This document shows positions 37,992 through 46,482 of a stretch of DNA of 64,000 bases, piece after piece. The notes under the pieces were generated by a model. It had not been told where the DNA came from and made no database searches. It worked only from the letters and a program-made list of their open reading frames with translations. Where the stretch lies: positions 196,645 to 260,644 of the forward strand of contig NZ_LMEE01000001.1 in NCBI RefSeq assembly GCF_001425305.1, given 5' to 3'. Numbering within the stretch: position 1 is the first letter of the stretch; every line of letters begins with the position of its first letter. Origin of the DNA: Phenylobacterium sp. Root1290. Lineage in GTDB: Bacteria; Pseudomonadota; Alphaproteobacteria; Caulobacterales; Caulobacteraceae. Both the position numbers and the translations under genes were made by a program.

Positions 37992-40376
37992 TTGAAGCCC
38001 CCCGAGAGATGGATCGCGGTCGCCGGCGTGACGGTGCTGAGCGCTATTGCGCTGGCCGGATTCGCCATCGCCATCTATGCCGCCTGGCTGTTCCACGACA
38101 TGCCCGACGCGGCCGATCTGGCGGACTATCGTCCGCCGACGGCGACGCGCGCCTATGCATGGGACGGGGTCCTGATCGGCGAGTTTTCGCGCGAACGTCG
38201 CATCTACGTGCCGTACGACAACATGCCTCCGCAACTGGCCCAGGCCTTCCTGGCGGCTGAGGACCGGAACTTCTTCAGCCACGGCGGCGTCGACGCCATG
38301 GGCCTGACCCGGGCGATGGCCAAGAATGTCCTCAACGCGATGAACGGCCGGCGCCTGGAAGGCGGCTCGACCATCACCCAGCAGGTCGCCAAGAACGTCC
38401 TGCTGACCAGCGACGCGACGGTCGGGCGCAAGCTGAAGGAAGCGATCCTGGCGGGGCGTCTGGAGCAGACGCTCAACAAGGAGCAGATCCTCGAGCTCTA
38501 TCTGAATGAAATCTGGCTGGGCTATCGCTCGTACGGCGTCGGCGCGGCCGCCTACAACTACTTCGGCAAGTCGATCACCGACCTGACCCTGGCCGAGAGC
38601 GCCTACCTGGCTTCGCTGCCGAAGGGGCCTGACAACTATCACCCGACGCGCCGCAAGGCGCAGGCCATCGCGCGCCGCAACTGGGTGCTGGAGCAGATGG
38701 CCGAGCTGGGCTGGGTCAGCCGCGCGGACGCCGAGGCGGCCAAGCGCGAGGATCTCAAGGTCCAGAAGGCGCCGACGCGCGCGAAGTACCGCGACGCCGA
38801 CTTCTTCGTCGAGGAAGTGCGCCGCCGCGGCCTGGCGACCATGGGGCAGCGCCTGAACGAAGGCGGCTACTATATGCGCACCACGCTCGATCCGCGGCTG
38901 CAGACCGCCGCGCGGGTGGCGCTGATGAACGGCCTTGAGCAGTACGACCGCCGTCACGGCTGGCGCGGCGCCTGGGGCCATGTCGACACGGCCGAAGGCT
39001 GGGAAGACGTCGCCAAGCAGAAGAGCCCGCCGTCCGAGCGCCGCTCCTGGCGCGCGGCGTTGGTGACAGACGTCTCCGGCGGCAATGTCCGGGTCCGCGT
39101 GGCGAGCGACGGCGGAGCCGGGGCCATTGTCGGCCAGGACGTTGCGTGGGCGCGTGCGGGCAAGGGCCTGAGGTCCGGCGATCTGGTGTTCGTGGAGCCG
39201 GTCGAGAACGGCGGCGGCTTCCGGCTGCGGCAGGTCCCGGCGGTCAACGGCGCGCTGGTGGCGATGGAGCCGCATTCTGGCCGCGTGCTGGCGATGGTCG
39301 GCGGCTACTCGTTCTCGCTGTCGAACTTCAACCGGGCCACCCAGGCGATGCGCCAGCCCGGCTCGGCCTTCAAGCCGATCGTCTACGCCGCGGCCCTGGA
39401 GAACGGCTACACGCCGTCCAGCGTGGTGATGGACTCGGCGATCACCCTGAAGGGCGCGGCCGGCCAGAACTGGACCCCGGAGAACTACAACCGCCGCTAT
39501 TACGGCGCCCTGACCCTGCGTCGCGGGCTGGAGCTGTCGCGCAACGCCATGACCGTGCGTCTGGCCCAGGGCGTCGGCATGAAGAAGATCAGCGACCTCG
39601 CCGTGAAGATGGGCGTGGTCAAGAGCATGGATAAGGTCCTGGCCATGGCGCTGGGGGCGGGGGAGACGACGCCGTTCCGGCTGACCGCCGCCTATGCCAC
39701 CTTCGTCAACGGCGGGCGGCGGATCGATCCGCACCTGATCGAACTGGTCCAGGACCGTAACGGCGAGACCATCTTCCGCGCCGACAAGCGCGACTGCCCC
39801 CGGTGCGAGGTCGGCTTCAACGGCGACGAGAGCCCGCGGATCCCGCCGGGCGGCGAACAGGTCATGGACCCGATCACCGCCTATCAGGTGACCTCGATGA
39901 TGCAGGGCGTGGTCCAGCGGGGCACCGCAACCTCGGCCCTGGTGTTGAACCGCCCGGTCGGCGGGAAGACCGGCACGACGAACGAGTACCGCAGCGCCTG
40001 GTTCGTCGGCTTCACGCCGCAGATCGTGGCGGGCGTGTTCGTCGGCTTCGACGACAATCGCAGCCTTGGCGAGGGCGAGACCGGCACCCAGGCCGCGGTG
40101 CCGATCTTCATCGAGTTCATGCAGGAAGCGACCAAGGACCTGCCGAAGGACGAGTTCAAGGCCCCCGCGAACGCCAAGTTCGCCACCGTGCGCGGCATCC
40201 GCGAAGCGTTCCGGCCTGGAACGGAACCGAAGGTGATCGTGGCCCCGGCGGGCGGAATGCCGGTCGGTGGCCCCCAGCCCTACAATCAGGTCTGGCCGGA
40301 CGGGCAGCTGACGACGCCGGCGCCGGCCGCGGCGCCGCCGCCCAAGAAGCCGGACGACATGAGCGGGCTGTACTGA
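37992..40376 (+). CDS. mrcA: Penicillin-binding protein 1A (bifunctional transglycosylase/transpeptidase)
   Basis: A class A PBP of 794 aa with one N-terminal transmembrane helix (about 8-34). The glycosyltransferase domain carries AAEDRNFFSHGGVD, RLEGGSTITQQVAKN and KLKEAILAGRLEQTLNKEQILELYLN. The transpeptidase domain has SxxK (GSAFKPIVYAA), an SRN motif (LELSRNAM) and KTGTT. The start is a TTG at 37992 with GGAGG about 8 nt upstream; no nearer ATG keeps the membrane anchor. A proline/alanine-rich C-terminal tail ends KKPDDMSGLY. Confidence 0.94.
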   Translation: MKPPERWIAVAGVTVLSAIALAGFAIAIYAAWLFHDMPDAADLADYRPPTATRAYAWDGVLIGEFSRERRIYVPYDNMPPQLAQAFLAAEDRNFFSHGGVDAMGLTRAMAKNVLNAMNGRRLEGGSTITQQVAKNVLLTSDATVGRKLKEAILAGRLEQTLNKEQILELYLNEIWLGYRSYGVGAAAYNYFGKSITDLTLAESAYLASLPKGPDNYHPTRRKAQAIARRNWVLEQMAELGWVSRADAEAAKREDLKVQKAPTRAKYRDADFFVEEVRRRGLATMGQRLNEGGYYMRTTLDPRLQTAARVALMNGLEQYDRRHGWRGAWGHVDTAEGWEDVAKQKSPPSERRSWRAALVTDVSGGNVRVRVASDGGAGAIVGQDVAWARAGKGLRSGDLVFVEPVENGGGFRLRQVPAVNGALVAMEPHSGRVLAMVGGYSFSLSNFNRATQAMRQPGSAFKPIVYAAALENGYTPSSVVMDSAITLKGAAGQNWTPENYNRRYYGALTLRRGLELSRNAMTVRLAQGVGMKKISDLAVKMGVVKSMDKVLAMALGAGETTPFRLTAAYATFVNGGRRIDPHLIELVQDRNGETIFRADKRDCPRCEVGFNGDESPRIPPGGEQVMDPITAYQVTSMMQGVVQRGTATSALVLNRPVGGKTGTTNEYRSAWFVGFTPQIVAGVFVGFDDNRSLGEGETGTQAAVPIFIEFMQEATKDLPKDEFKAPANAKFATVRGIREAFRPGTEPKVIVAPAGGMPVGGPQPYNQVWPDGQLTTPAPAAAPPPKKPDDMSGLY

Positions 40377-40550
40377 GGGCGCGCCGGCCGCTTTTCGCTT
40401 TCGCATGGCCGGGGCACGCCCGACCGTGACGAGTTGGAATGGGGAATGACGGTGGTCGTGCGGCGGCACGTGGACCCCGCGCCATTGTAATGCGGCCCGC
40501 CGCGCGCTATCTGCCCGACCCCCAGAACATTTCTGGTTTCGGAGATTCCC

Positions 40551-41673
40551 ATGAGAGTGGATGTCGAGGCCTCGAAGGCCGACATCGAGCAGTCGATCGA
40601 CTTGCTCAGGAGGAGACTTTGACTGGGAACCGGCCCTAAGAAAGCTCGATGAGCTGAACGCCCGCGTCGAAGACCCGACCCTTTGGGACGATGCGGCCGC
40701 CGCCCAGGCGATCACTCGCGAACGCTCCAAGCTGGCGGCGTCCGTCGAGGCCGTGCAGTCGCTGGAACGCGACCTGGCCGACGCCATCGGCTATGCCGAA
40801 ATGGCCGACGAGGAGGGCGATGAAGCCACCCTCGATGAGGCTCGCGAACAACTGAAGGGCATCAAGGAGCGTGCTGCGCGCGCCGAGCTGGAGGCCCTGC
40901 TGTCTGGCGAGGCCGACGGCAACGACGCCTTCATGGAAATCAATTCCGGGGCCGGCGGCACCGAGTCCAACGATTGGGCCGGGATGCTGATGCGCATGTA
41001 CACCCGCTGGGCCAACGCCCACGGCATGAGCGTCGACTTCCTCGAAGAGACCTCCGGCGAACAGGCCGGGATCAAGTCGGTGACCCTGCAGATCAAGGGG
41101 CCGAACGCCTATGGCTGGCTGAAGAGCGAAGCGGGCGTGCACCGGCTGGTGCGCATCTCGCCGTTCGACGCGGCGGCCAAGCGGCACACCAGCTTCGCCT
41201 CGGTCTGGGTCTACCCGGTGGTCGACGACACCATCGAGATCGATATCAATCCGTCCGACGTGCGCACCGACACCTATCGGGCGTCCGGCGCCGGCGGCCA
41301 GCACATCAACAAGACCGACTCGGCGGTGCGCCTGACGCACATTCCGACCGGCGTGGTGGTGGCCTGCCAGATGGGACGCTCGCAGCACCAGAACCGCGAA
41401 GAGGCCTGGAAGATGCTGCGCGCCCGGCTCTATGAGCTGGAGTTGCAGAAGCGCGAAGCCGAAGCTCAGGCGATGAACGACCTGAAGACCGACATCGGCT
41501 GGGGCCACCAGATCAGGTCTTACGTCCTGCAGCCGTATCAGATGGTCAAGGACCTGCGGACGAACGTCGAAACATCCGATACCCAGGGGGTGCTGGATGG
41601 CGATCTCGACGAGTTCATGGGCGCGGCCTTGGCGCAGCGCGTCGGCAGCACCCGCGACGGAGCGGGGGCCTAG
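40551..41673 (+). CDS. prfB: Peptide chain release factor 2, expressed by programmed +1 frameshift
   Basis: It terminates translation at UGA and UAA. The first frame runs from the ATG at 40551 for 23 codons ([19 protein letters not shown]...) to an in-frame TGA at 40620-40622. Skipping T40620 puts the ribosome in the frame that continues [15 protein letters not shown] to the stop at 41671-41673, giving 373 aa. The catalytic GGQ is in [18 protein letters not shown]2's tripeptide anticodon appears as SPF in [12 protein letters not shown]. The break is the classic autoregulatory site, not a mutation. Confidence 0.96.
40608..40623 (+). promoter_or_regulatory. prfB programmed +1 frameshift signal
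   Basis: An internal Shine-Dalgarno-like AGGAGG (40608-40613) stands three bases before CTT TGA C (40617-40623). This is the same slippery arrangement as in E. coli: low RF2 slows termination at the UGA, and the tRNA-Leu slips from CUU to UUU so that synthesis resumes at GAC. The frame is lost exactly here and the protein similarity continues after the shift. Confidence 0.95.
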
Positions 41674-41702
41674 CCGGCCAGTTGGCCCCAATGCAAAAGG
41701 TG

Positions 41703-41821
41703 TCGTCCCGGTTTTGGCGAAGCCGAAGACCGGGACCCATGAACACCTGATCAGGCAAGTCTCGCTTGAACTTCCCCAGACGGCGCGAATGGGTCCCGGT
41801 CTTGCTTCGCAAACCGGGATG
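41703..41821. repeat. Inverted pair of REP-like palindromic elements
   Basis: Two related palindromes flank about 50 bp. The first is GTCCCGGTTTTGGCGAAGCC.. (41705-41736), whose ends GTCCCGG/CCGGGAC pair. The second is TCCCGGTCTTGCTTCGCAAA.. (41794-41819), the same element in opposite orientation. Both carry the outer CCCAT (41735-41740 and, reversed, 41788-41793). This BIME-like layout lies wholly between prfB and the ComB-like gene. Confidence 0.7.
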
Positions 41822-41924
41822 AAATTCGGAGAAGCGCTTCCCTGAAGTCGAGGGACGGCAAGGCGCCACAGCCACGTTTGCATTTGAGCTGGGAACGGCG
41901 TTCGATCAAATCCGGAGGCGCTCG

Positions 41925-42632
41925 ATGCAGAAGGTCCATTGCGAGTGGGGGCTGAACGGGGTCGAGCTGATGCGCGACCGCGTCGCCGTCGTTGTGATCG
42001 TCGATGTGTTGTCGTTCTCGACGGCGGTGGACGTCGCAGTGCATCGGCAGGCGCGCGTCCACCCGTTCGCCTATGGCGACGAGGACGCGGCGCGGGCCGA
42101 GGCTGAGCGGGTCGGGGCCCGCCTGGCGGCCAGCCGCAAGGCGGGGGGGCAGCTGAGCCTGTCGCCGGCCAGCCTGATGAAGCTCAATCCTGGGGAACGG
42201 CTGCTGCTGCCCTCGCCGAACGGATCGCGGCTGTCGCTCGCCTGCGGCCGCGCCACGGTCCTGGCCGGTTGTCTGCGCAATGCGGCGGCGGTGGCGGCCA
42301 AGGCCGTGGCCCTGGCCGAGGGGCGGGACATCGCGGTGATCCCTGCGGGCGAACGCTGGCCGGACGACAGCCTGCGGCCAGCTATCGAGGATCTGATCGG
42401 GGCCGGGGCGGTGATCGAGGCTATCGGCTTCGACGGCGAGACTGAGGCGGTGGTGGCGCGGCACGCTTTCCTGAGCGCCAGGCCTCATCTTGAGGCGACG
42501 CTGCGGACCTGTCGCTCAGGCGTCGAGCTGATCGAGCGCGAGCATGCGATGGACGTCGATATCGCCGCAGAGCTGAACGTCAGCCGCTGCGCGCCTGTGC
42601 TGAAGAACGGGGCCTACGAGAACGCGGCCTAG
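41925..42632 (+). CDS. 2-phosphosulfolactate phosphatase (ComB) family protein
   Basis: A 235-aa member of the ComB family, Mg-dependent acid phosphatases first described in coenzyme M synthesis. Recognisable segments are VVVIVDVLSFSTAVD near the N-terminus, LLLPSPNGSRLS in the middle and VIPAGERW later. CGGAGG precedes the ATG by 8 nt. Coenzyme M synthesis is not expected in this organism, so the substrate is probably different. It converges on the bactofilin gene 2 bp later. Confidence 0.83.
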   Translation: MQKVHCEWGLNGVELMRDRVAVVVIVDVLSFSTAVDVAVHRQARVHPFAYGDEDAARAEAERVGARLAASRKAGGQLSLSPASLMKLNPGERLLLPSPNGSRLSLACGRATVLAGCLRNAAAVAAKAVALAEGRDIAVIPAGERWPDDSLRPAIEDLIGAGAVIEAIGFDGETEAVVARHAFLSARPHLEATLRTCRSGVELIEREHAMDVDIAAELNVSRCAPVLKNGAYENAA

Positions 42633-42634
42633 CC

Positions 42635-43072
42635 TCAGGCGCTCTGGACTTCCGGTTCGGGAGCGGCGAGGGCCACCGGGGCAGGGCGCTGGAACTTCAG
42701 GCTGCGGCCCTGGAAGAAGGCGCCGGATTCGACCGAGAGCTGCTCGTGGGTGATGTCGCCGTCGACATAGGCGGTGCCGAACAGGCGCACCTGCTTGGCG
42801 GTCACGGTGCCGATGATGCGGCCGCGGATATCGACCGTCTCGGCCTGGACCGAGCCCTCGATGTGGCCGGTGTCGCCGAGCGTCAGCCGGCCGACGCGGA
42901 CGTCGCCGCGGATGACGCCGTCGACGTGCAGTTCACCTTCGCCGACGATGCCGCCTTCGAGGGTGATGTCCTGGCTGATGAGGGAAGCGGGCTTGGGGGC
43001 CTTGCGTTCGCCGGTGTTGGCCGACAGGGACACGTCGGAGGTCTTCTCGGGCTTAGCCGCCTTGGAGAACAT
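42635..43072 (-). CDS. bacA: Bactofilin (BacA-like)
   Basis: A 145-aa polymer-forming cytoskeletal protein. The central bactofilin domain (about 32-120) is a beta-helix of short repeats: GGIVGEGELHVDGVIRGDVR, LTLGDTGHIEGSVQAETVDI and GTVTAKQVRLFGTAYVDGDI. It is flanked by unstructured tails rich in Lys, Pro and Ala. In Caulobacter BacA localises wall-synthesis factors at the stalk base. The gene overlaps the upstream M23 peptidase by 20 bp, a coupling that recurs in bactofilin loci. The symbol is assigned by similarity to the Caulobacter protein. Confidence 0.88.
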   Translation of the reverse strand: MFSKAAKPEKTSDVSLSANTGERKAPKPASLISQDITLEGGIVGEGELHVDGVIRGDVRVGRLTLGDTGHIEGSVQAETVDIRGRIIGTVTAKQVRLFGTAYVDGDITHEQLSVESGAFFQGRSLKFQRPAPVALAAPEPEVQSA

Positions 43073-44210
43073 AATCGCCAGCCTTTACGAAACGCGACGG
43101 GTTCTGGGCCCTACCATTGACCCAGACCTCGTAGTGCAGGTGCGGCCCGGTGGACCGGCCTGTGGAGCCCATGCCGCCGATGCGGCTGCCGACGGTCACG
43201 CGCTCGCCCGGACGCACGCCGATGGCCTGCAGGTGGGCGTAGCGGGTCTTGAAGCCGCGGCCGTGATCGATCTCGATGGTATTGCCGTAGCCGGAGCGCA
43301 CGCCGGTGAACGACACGACGCCCGGGGCGGTCGAGTAGATCGGCGTGTTGGTCGGGCCGGCGAAATCCAGGCCCGAGTGGAACGCGGGACGACGGGTGAA
43401 CGGGTCGAACCGCACGCCGTAGCTGCTGGTCTGGGCCGCGGCGGTGGTCGGACGCGCGAAGGGCAGCTTGGCGGCTGCGTCGACCAGGGCGCCGGCTTCG
43501 GAAAGATTGGTGGCCGCATGCTGGATACGTTCGGCGAAGTCCTCGTCCACGTCGAGCACGGCGGCAAGGGCGCGGGGATCCTTGGCCTCGATCAGCGGGC
43601 CGCCGAGAGAGCCGCCCTTGGGCACGAAGGTCGACGGCGTGAGGCCCGCGAGACGGAAGGCCAGGCGCAGACGGTCGGCGCGGGTCTTGGCGAAGTCGTC
43701 GGCGGCGTCGATCAGGCGTTCCTGGCCGGCGCGGACGAGTTCGATGCGGCGAAGCGGGCCGACCTCGCTGGAGGCGCTGGTGGCCTTGGCGATGGCGGGG
43801 CCAAGGGCGGCCTGCGCGCCTGGCTGGCCCTTGAATTCGGTCAGCAGCATCGCGAGCGCGGCGTGACGGTTCTCGACGCTGGCGGCCAGCGCGCCGATGC
43901 CGCCCTCGGCCTGGTTCAGCTGCACCATGGCGCTGTTGAGGCGGGCTTCGCGGTCGGCGACGAGGCGTTCGGACTTGGCCTGCATGCGGGCCAGCTGCTG
44001 GTCATGGCTGGAGACAGCCATGGCGTTGACCATCATCGCCGCGGTGCTGACGCCCATCCAGAGCGCGCCGGCGGCGACCCCGCCGGCGATCGCCATCTGG
44101 CGGCCGGTCGTGAGGACGAAGGAACGCATTTCACCGCCAGAGCGGATGTAGAGGTGTCGCTCGGGGAACAGCTCTACAAGCGATCGGCGAAGGCGCGCGA
44201 AGCGTGTCAT
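43053..44210 (-). CDS. M23-family (LytM) peptidase, membrane-anchored
   Basis: A 385-aa protein with a short cytoplasmic N-terminus, a transmembrane helix at about 38-58 (MAIAGGVAAGALWMGVSTAA) and a periplasmic coiled-coil region (about 65-130). The C-terminal LytM domain has zinc ligands in AFHSGLDFAG and GPHLHYEV, both intact, so it is predicted to be an active endopeptidase. The ATG at 44210 (MTRFARLRRSL) is chosen over 44294. Its end overlaps the bactofilin start by 20 bp. Bactofilin-associated M23 proteins such as LmdC shape the cell wall locally. Confidence 0.9.
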   Translation of the reverse strand: MTRFARLRRSLVELFPERHLYIRSGGEMRSFVLTTGRQMAIAGGVAAGALWMGVSTAAMMVNAMAVSSHDQQLARMQAKSERLVADREARLNSAMVQLNQAEGGIGALAASVENRHAALAMLLTEFKGQPGAQAALGPAIAKATSASSEVGPLRRIELVRAGQERLIDAADDFAKTRADRLRLAFRLAGLTPSTFVPKGGSLGGPLIEAKDPRALAAVLDVDEDFAERIQHAATNLSEAGALVDAAAKLPFARPTTAAAQTSSYGVRFDPFTRRPAFHSGLDFAGPTNTPIYSTAPGVVSFTGVRSGYGNTIEIDHGRGFKTRYAHLQAIGVRPGERVTVGSRIGGMGSTGRSTGPHLHYEVWVNGRAQNPSRFVKAGDYVLQGG

Positions 44211-44509
44211 TCTCACCGTATCGGTTACGAACGCTAGGGAACGGCGCGATATGCAATGAGATTTAGGACGCGTGCAAGCGTCTTCGCGCTGCAACGTGCG
44301 CGGGCTGAGCAGCCTGTAGCATCGATGATCGTGGTTAACAGGGCCTGAATGGCCACGCTAGATCACGAGCGGAAGCTGAGCCGGCCCCAGGCGGATAAAG
44401 GGTCGGCGCGACAATTCTACAACAGCGGACGCGGCCGACAGTTCCCGCATCCGAGGTGCGATCTGGCGTCGCTCTGCGGCGAGGGGCCGCAGAGCGCTAA
44501 GCTTAACTG
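44211..44509. other. Intergenic region (299 bp) upstream of the M23 gene
   Basis: I see no protein gene with a ribosome-binding site. GCTAGATC at 44357-44364 on the plus strand matches the sigma-73 -10 consensus, but I find no good -35 and no gene it would serve. A perfect 9-bp hairpin at 44471-44495 adjoins the end of bcp. Confidence 0.5.
44471..44495 (-). terminator. Hairpin after bcp
   Basis: GCTCTGCGG (44471-44479) pairs with CCGCAGAGC (44487-44495). It lies 14 bp after the bcp stop in the leftward direction. No T-run follows, so Rho-independent termination is only possible. Confidence 0.45.
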
Positions 44510-44974
44510 CTACAGGGATTGCGCGGCTTTCAGCACCTCGGCGGCGTGGCCAGGGACGCGGACCTTGCGCCAGATCCGCGCCAGCTTGCCGCCGTTGTCG
44601 ATCAGGAAGGTCGAGCGCTCAATGCCCATGTACTTGCGGCCGTACATGTTCTTCTCGACCCACGAGCCGTAGGCCTCGATCATGGCGCCTTCCGGGTCCG
44701 AGGCGAGGGGAACGGCGAGGCTGTATTTCGCCGTAAACTTCGCGTGACTGGCCACGCTGTCCTTGGAAACGCCCAGCAGGGCGACGCCGGCCTTGGCGAA
44801 CTCGGCGGCCAGGGCGGTGAACTCCTGGGCCTCCTTGGTGCAGCCGGCGGTGTCGTCCTTCGGATAGAAATAGACGACCAGCGGCTCGCCGGCGAAGTCG
44901 GCCAGCTTGACGGGGCCGCTCGCGCCTTGCAGCTCGAAGTCGGGCGCGCGCGCGCCTTCGGTAAGGTCGGACAT
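44510..44974 (-). CDS. bcp: Thioredoxin-dependent thiol peroxidase (Bcp/PrxQ)
   Basis: A 154-aa peroxiredoxin that reduces hydroperoxides. The peroxidatic Cys45 lies in PKDDTAGCTKEAQEF. The resolving Cys found five residues later in E. coli Bcp is replaced by Gln50, and no other Cys is present, so this is a 1-Cys form dependent on an external thiol. AGGAG precedes the ATG. It follows tyrS by 10 bp in the same direction and is probably co-transcribed with it. Confidence 0.94.
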   Translation of the reverse strand: MSDLTEGARAPDFELQGASGPVKLADFAGEPLVVYFYPKDDTAGCTKEAQEFTALAAEFAKAGVALLGVSKDSVASHAKFTAKYSLAVPLASDPEGAMIEAYGSWVEKNMYGRKYMGIERSTFLIDNGGKLARIWRKVRVPGHAAEVLKAAQSL

Positions 44975-44984
44975 TTAGGGTCTC

Positions 44985-46295
44985 CTAGACCGGCTTCACC
45001 AGGACGATCTTCTTCTTGCCGGCTGCAAGCTTGATCACGCCGTCGACGAGGTCTGCGCTGGTGAGCATGCGGCCGGCGTCGGGCTCGGCGGTGTCGTTGA
45101 CCCGCAGGCCGCCGCCCTGGGCCAGGCGACGGGCCTCGCCGCGCGATCCGGCCAGGCCGGCGTCGGTGGCGAGGGCGGCCAGCATGAGGCCGGCTTCGAG
45201 ATCGGCCGCGGCCACCTCGTGGGTCGGCATGTCGCCGGAGACCGAGCCGACCTCGAAGGCGACGCGCGCGGCCTCGGCGGCGGCCTGGGCCGCTTCCTCG
45301 CCGTGCAGCATGCGGGTCGCCTCGTTGGCGAGCACCTTCTTGGCCTCGTTGATGTCGGCGCCCTGCATCGCCTCGTAGCGGGCGATCTCGTCCATCGGCA
45401 GGTCGGTGAACAGGCGCATGAAGCGGCCGACGTCGGCGTCCTCGGTGTTGCGCCAGAACTGCCAGTAGTCGTAGGGGCTGCGCATGTCGGCGTTGAGCCA
45501 GACCGCGCCGCCGACCGTCTTGCCCATCTTCTGGCCCGAGGCGGTGGAGAGCAGCGGCGTGGTCAGGCCGAAGGAGGCCTTCTGGTCGACGCGGCGGATC
45601 AGCTCCACGCCGTTGACGATGTTGCCCCACTGGTCAGAGCCGCCCATCTGCAGCACGCAGCCCTGGCTGCGCGCGAGCTCCAGGAAGTCGACCGACTGCA
45701 TGAGCATGTAGTTGAACTCGAGGAACGTCATCGGCTGCTCGCGATCGAGCCGCGCCTTGACGCTGTCGAAGGCCAGCATCCGGTTGATCGTGAAGTGGAC
45801 GCCGTAGTTCCGCAGGAACTCGACGTAGCCGAACTTGGACAGCCACTCGTCATTGTCGACCATGATCGCGTCGGTGGGCCCATCGCCGAACGTCAGGAAG
45901 CGCTGGAAGGTGCCCTTGATCGTGGCGATGTTGCCCTGGATCTGCTCATGGGTGAGCAGCGGGCGCTGGCCGTCCTTGTCGGTCGGGTCGCCGACCTTGG
46001 TGGTGCCGCCGCCCATGAGCACGATCGGCTTGTGGCCGGCCTGCTGCAGGCGGCGCAGCATCATGATCTGGATCATGTGGCCGACATGCAGCGACGCGGC
46101 GGTGGCGTCGAAGCCGATGTAGGCGGTGATCGGGCCCTTGGCGGCGGCTTCGTCCAGCTCCACCGGGTGGGTGATCTGATGGATGTAGCCGCGCTCCTGC
46201 ATGGTGCGCAGGAACTCGGACTTGAAAGGCTGCTCGGCGGACATGGGCTTTGACTCAGGAGGTTGCGCGGGGCGCTCTAGCACTTCGGACGGCAT
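44985..46295 (-). CDS. tyrS: Tyrosyl-tRNA synthetase
   Basis: A class I synthetase that charges tRNA-Tyr. The HIGH-type motif is HVGH in [11 protein letters not shown] and the KMSKS loop is KMGKT ([10 protein letters not shown]). A C-terminal S4-like RNA-binding region is present ([18 protein letters not shown]). The ATG at 46295 has GGAG 8 nt upstream and gives 436 aa with a short N-terminal extension ([14 protein letters not shown]); an internal ATG at 46244 lacks such a site. Confidence 0.95.
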   Translation of the reverse strand: MPSEVLERPAQPPESKPMSAEQPFKSEFLRTMQERGYIHQITHPVELDEAAAKGPITAYIGFDATAASLHVGHMIQIMMLRRLQQAGHKPIVLMGGGTTKVGDPTDKDGQRPLLTHEQIQGNIATIKGTFQRFLTFGDGPTDAIMVDNDEWLSKFGYVEFLRNYGVHFTINRMLAFDSVKARLDREQPMTFLEFNYMLMQSVDFLELARSQGCVLQMGGSDQWGNIVNGVELIRRVDQKASFGLTTPLLSTASGQKMGKTVGGAVWLNADMRSPYDYWQFWRNTEDADVGRFMRLFTDLPMDEIARYEAMQGADINEAKKVLANEATRMLHGEEAAQAAAEAARVAFEVGSVSGDMPTHEVAAADLEAGLMLAALATDAGLAGSRGEARRLAQGGGLRVNDTAEPDAGRMLTSADLVDGVIKLAAGKKKIVLVKPV

Positions 46296-46482
46296 CTGAC
46301 AGGCTCCTATTGGGGCCGGAGACCGTCTGTTCATCGTGGAGATGCGGGCGCCGACCGTTACGGGTGGCGCAAGAGATCGTTCCGCGCCTGCTCTAGGGCA
46401 GGCGGTAATAGCGGCCAGCGAGGGGGGCGCGGATGATCATGACCGCTAGCTACGGCGCGCGGAGCGTGGCAGTCAAGCTCGC

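Noticed and set aside
40377..40550. GGCCGGGGCACGCCCGACC-type sequence between PBP1A and prfB as a repeat element
   Set aside because: It is only partly palindromic and no second copy is visible in the window.
40561..40622. Apparent nonsense/frameshift mutation at the start of prfB
   Set aside because: The AGGAGG...CTT TGA C context is the known programmed frameshift site, so the gene is intact.
37671..40787. Open frame of 1038 codons antisense to PBP1A
   Set aside because: Same antisense artefact: Arg/His/Ala-rich translation with no domain, covering a well-supported gene on the other strand.
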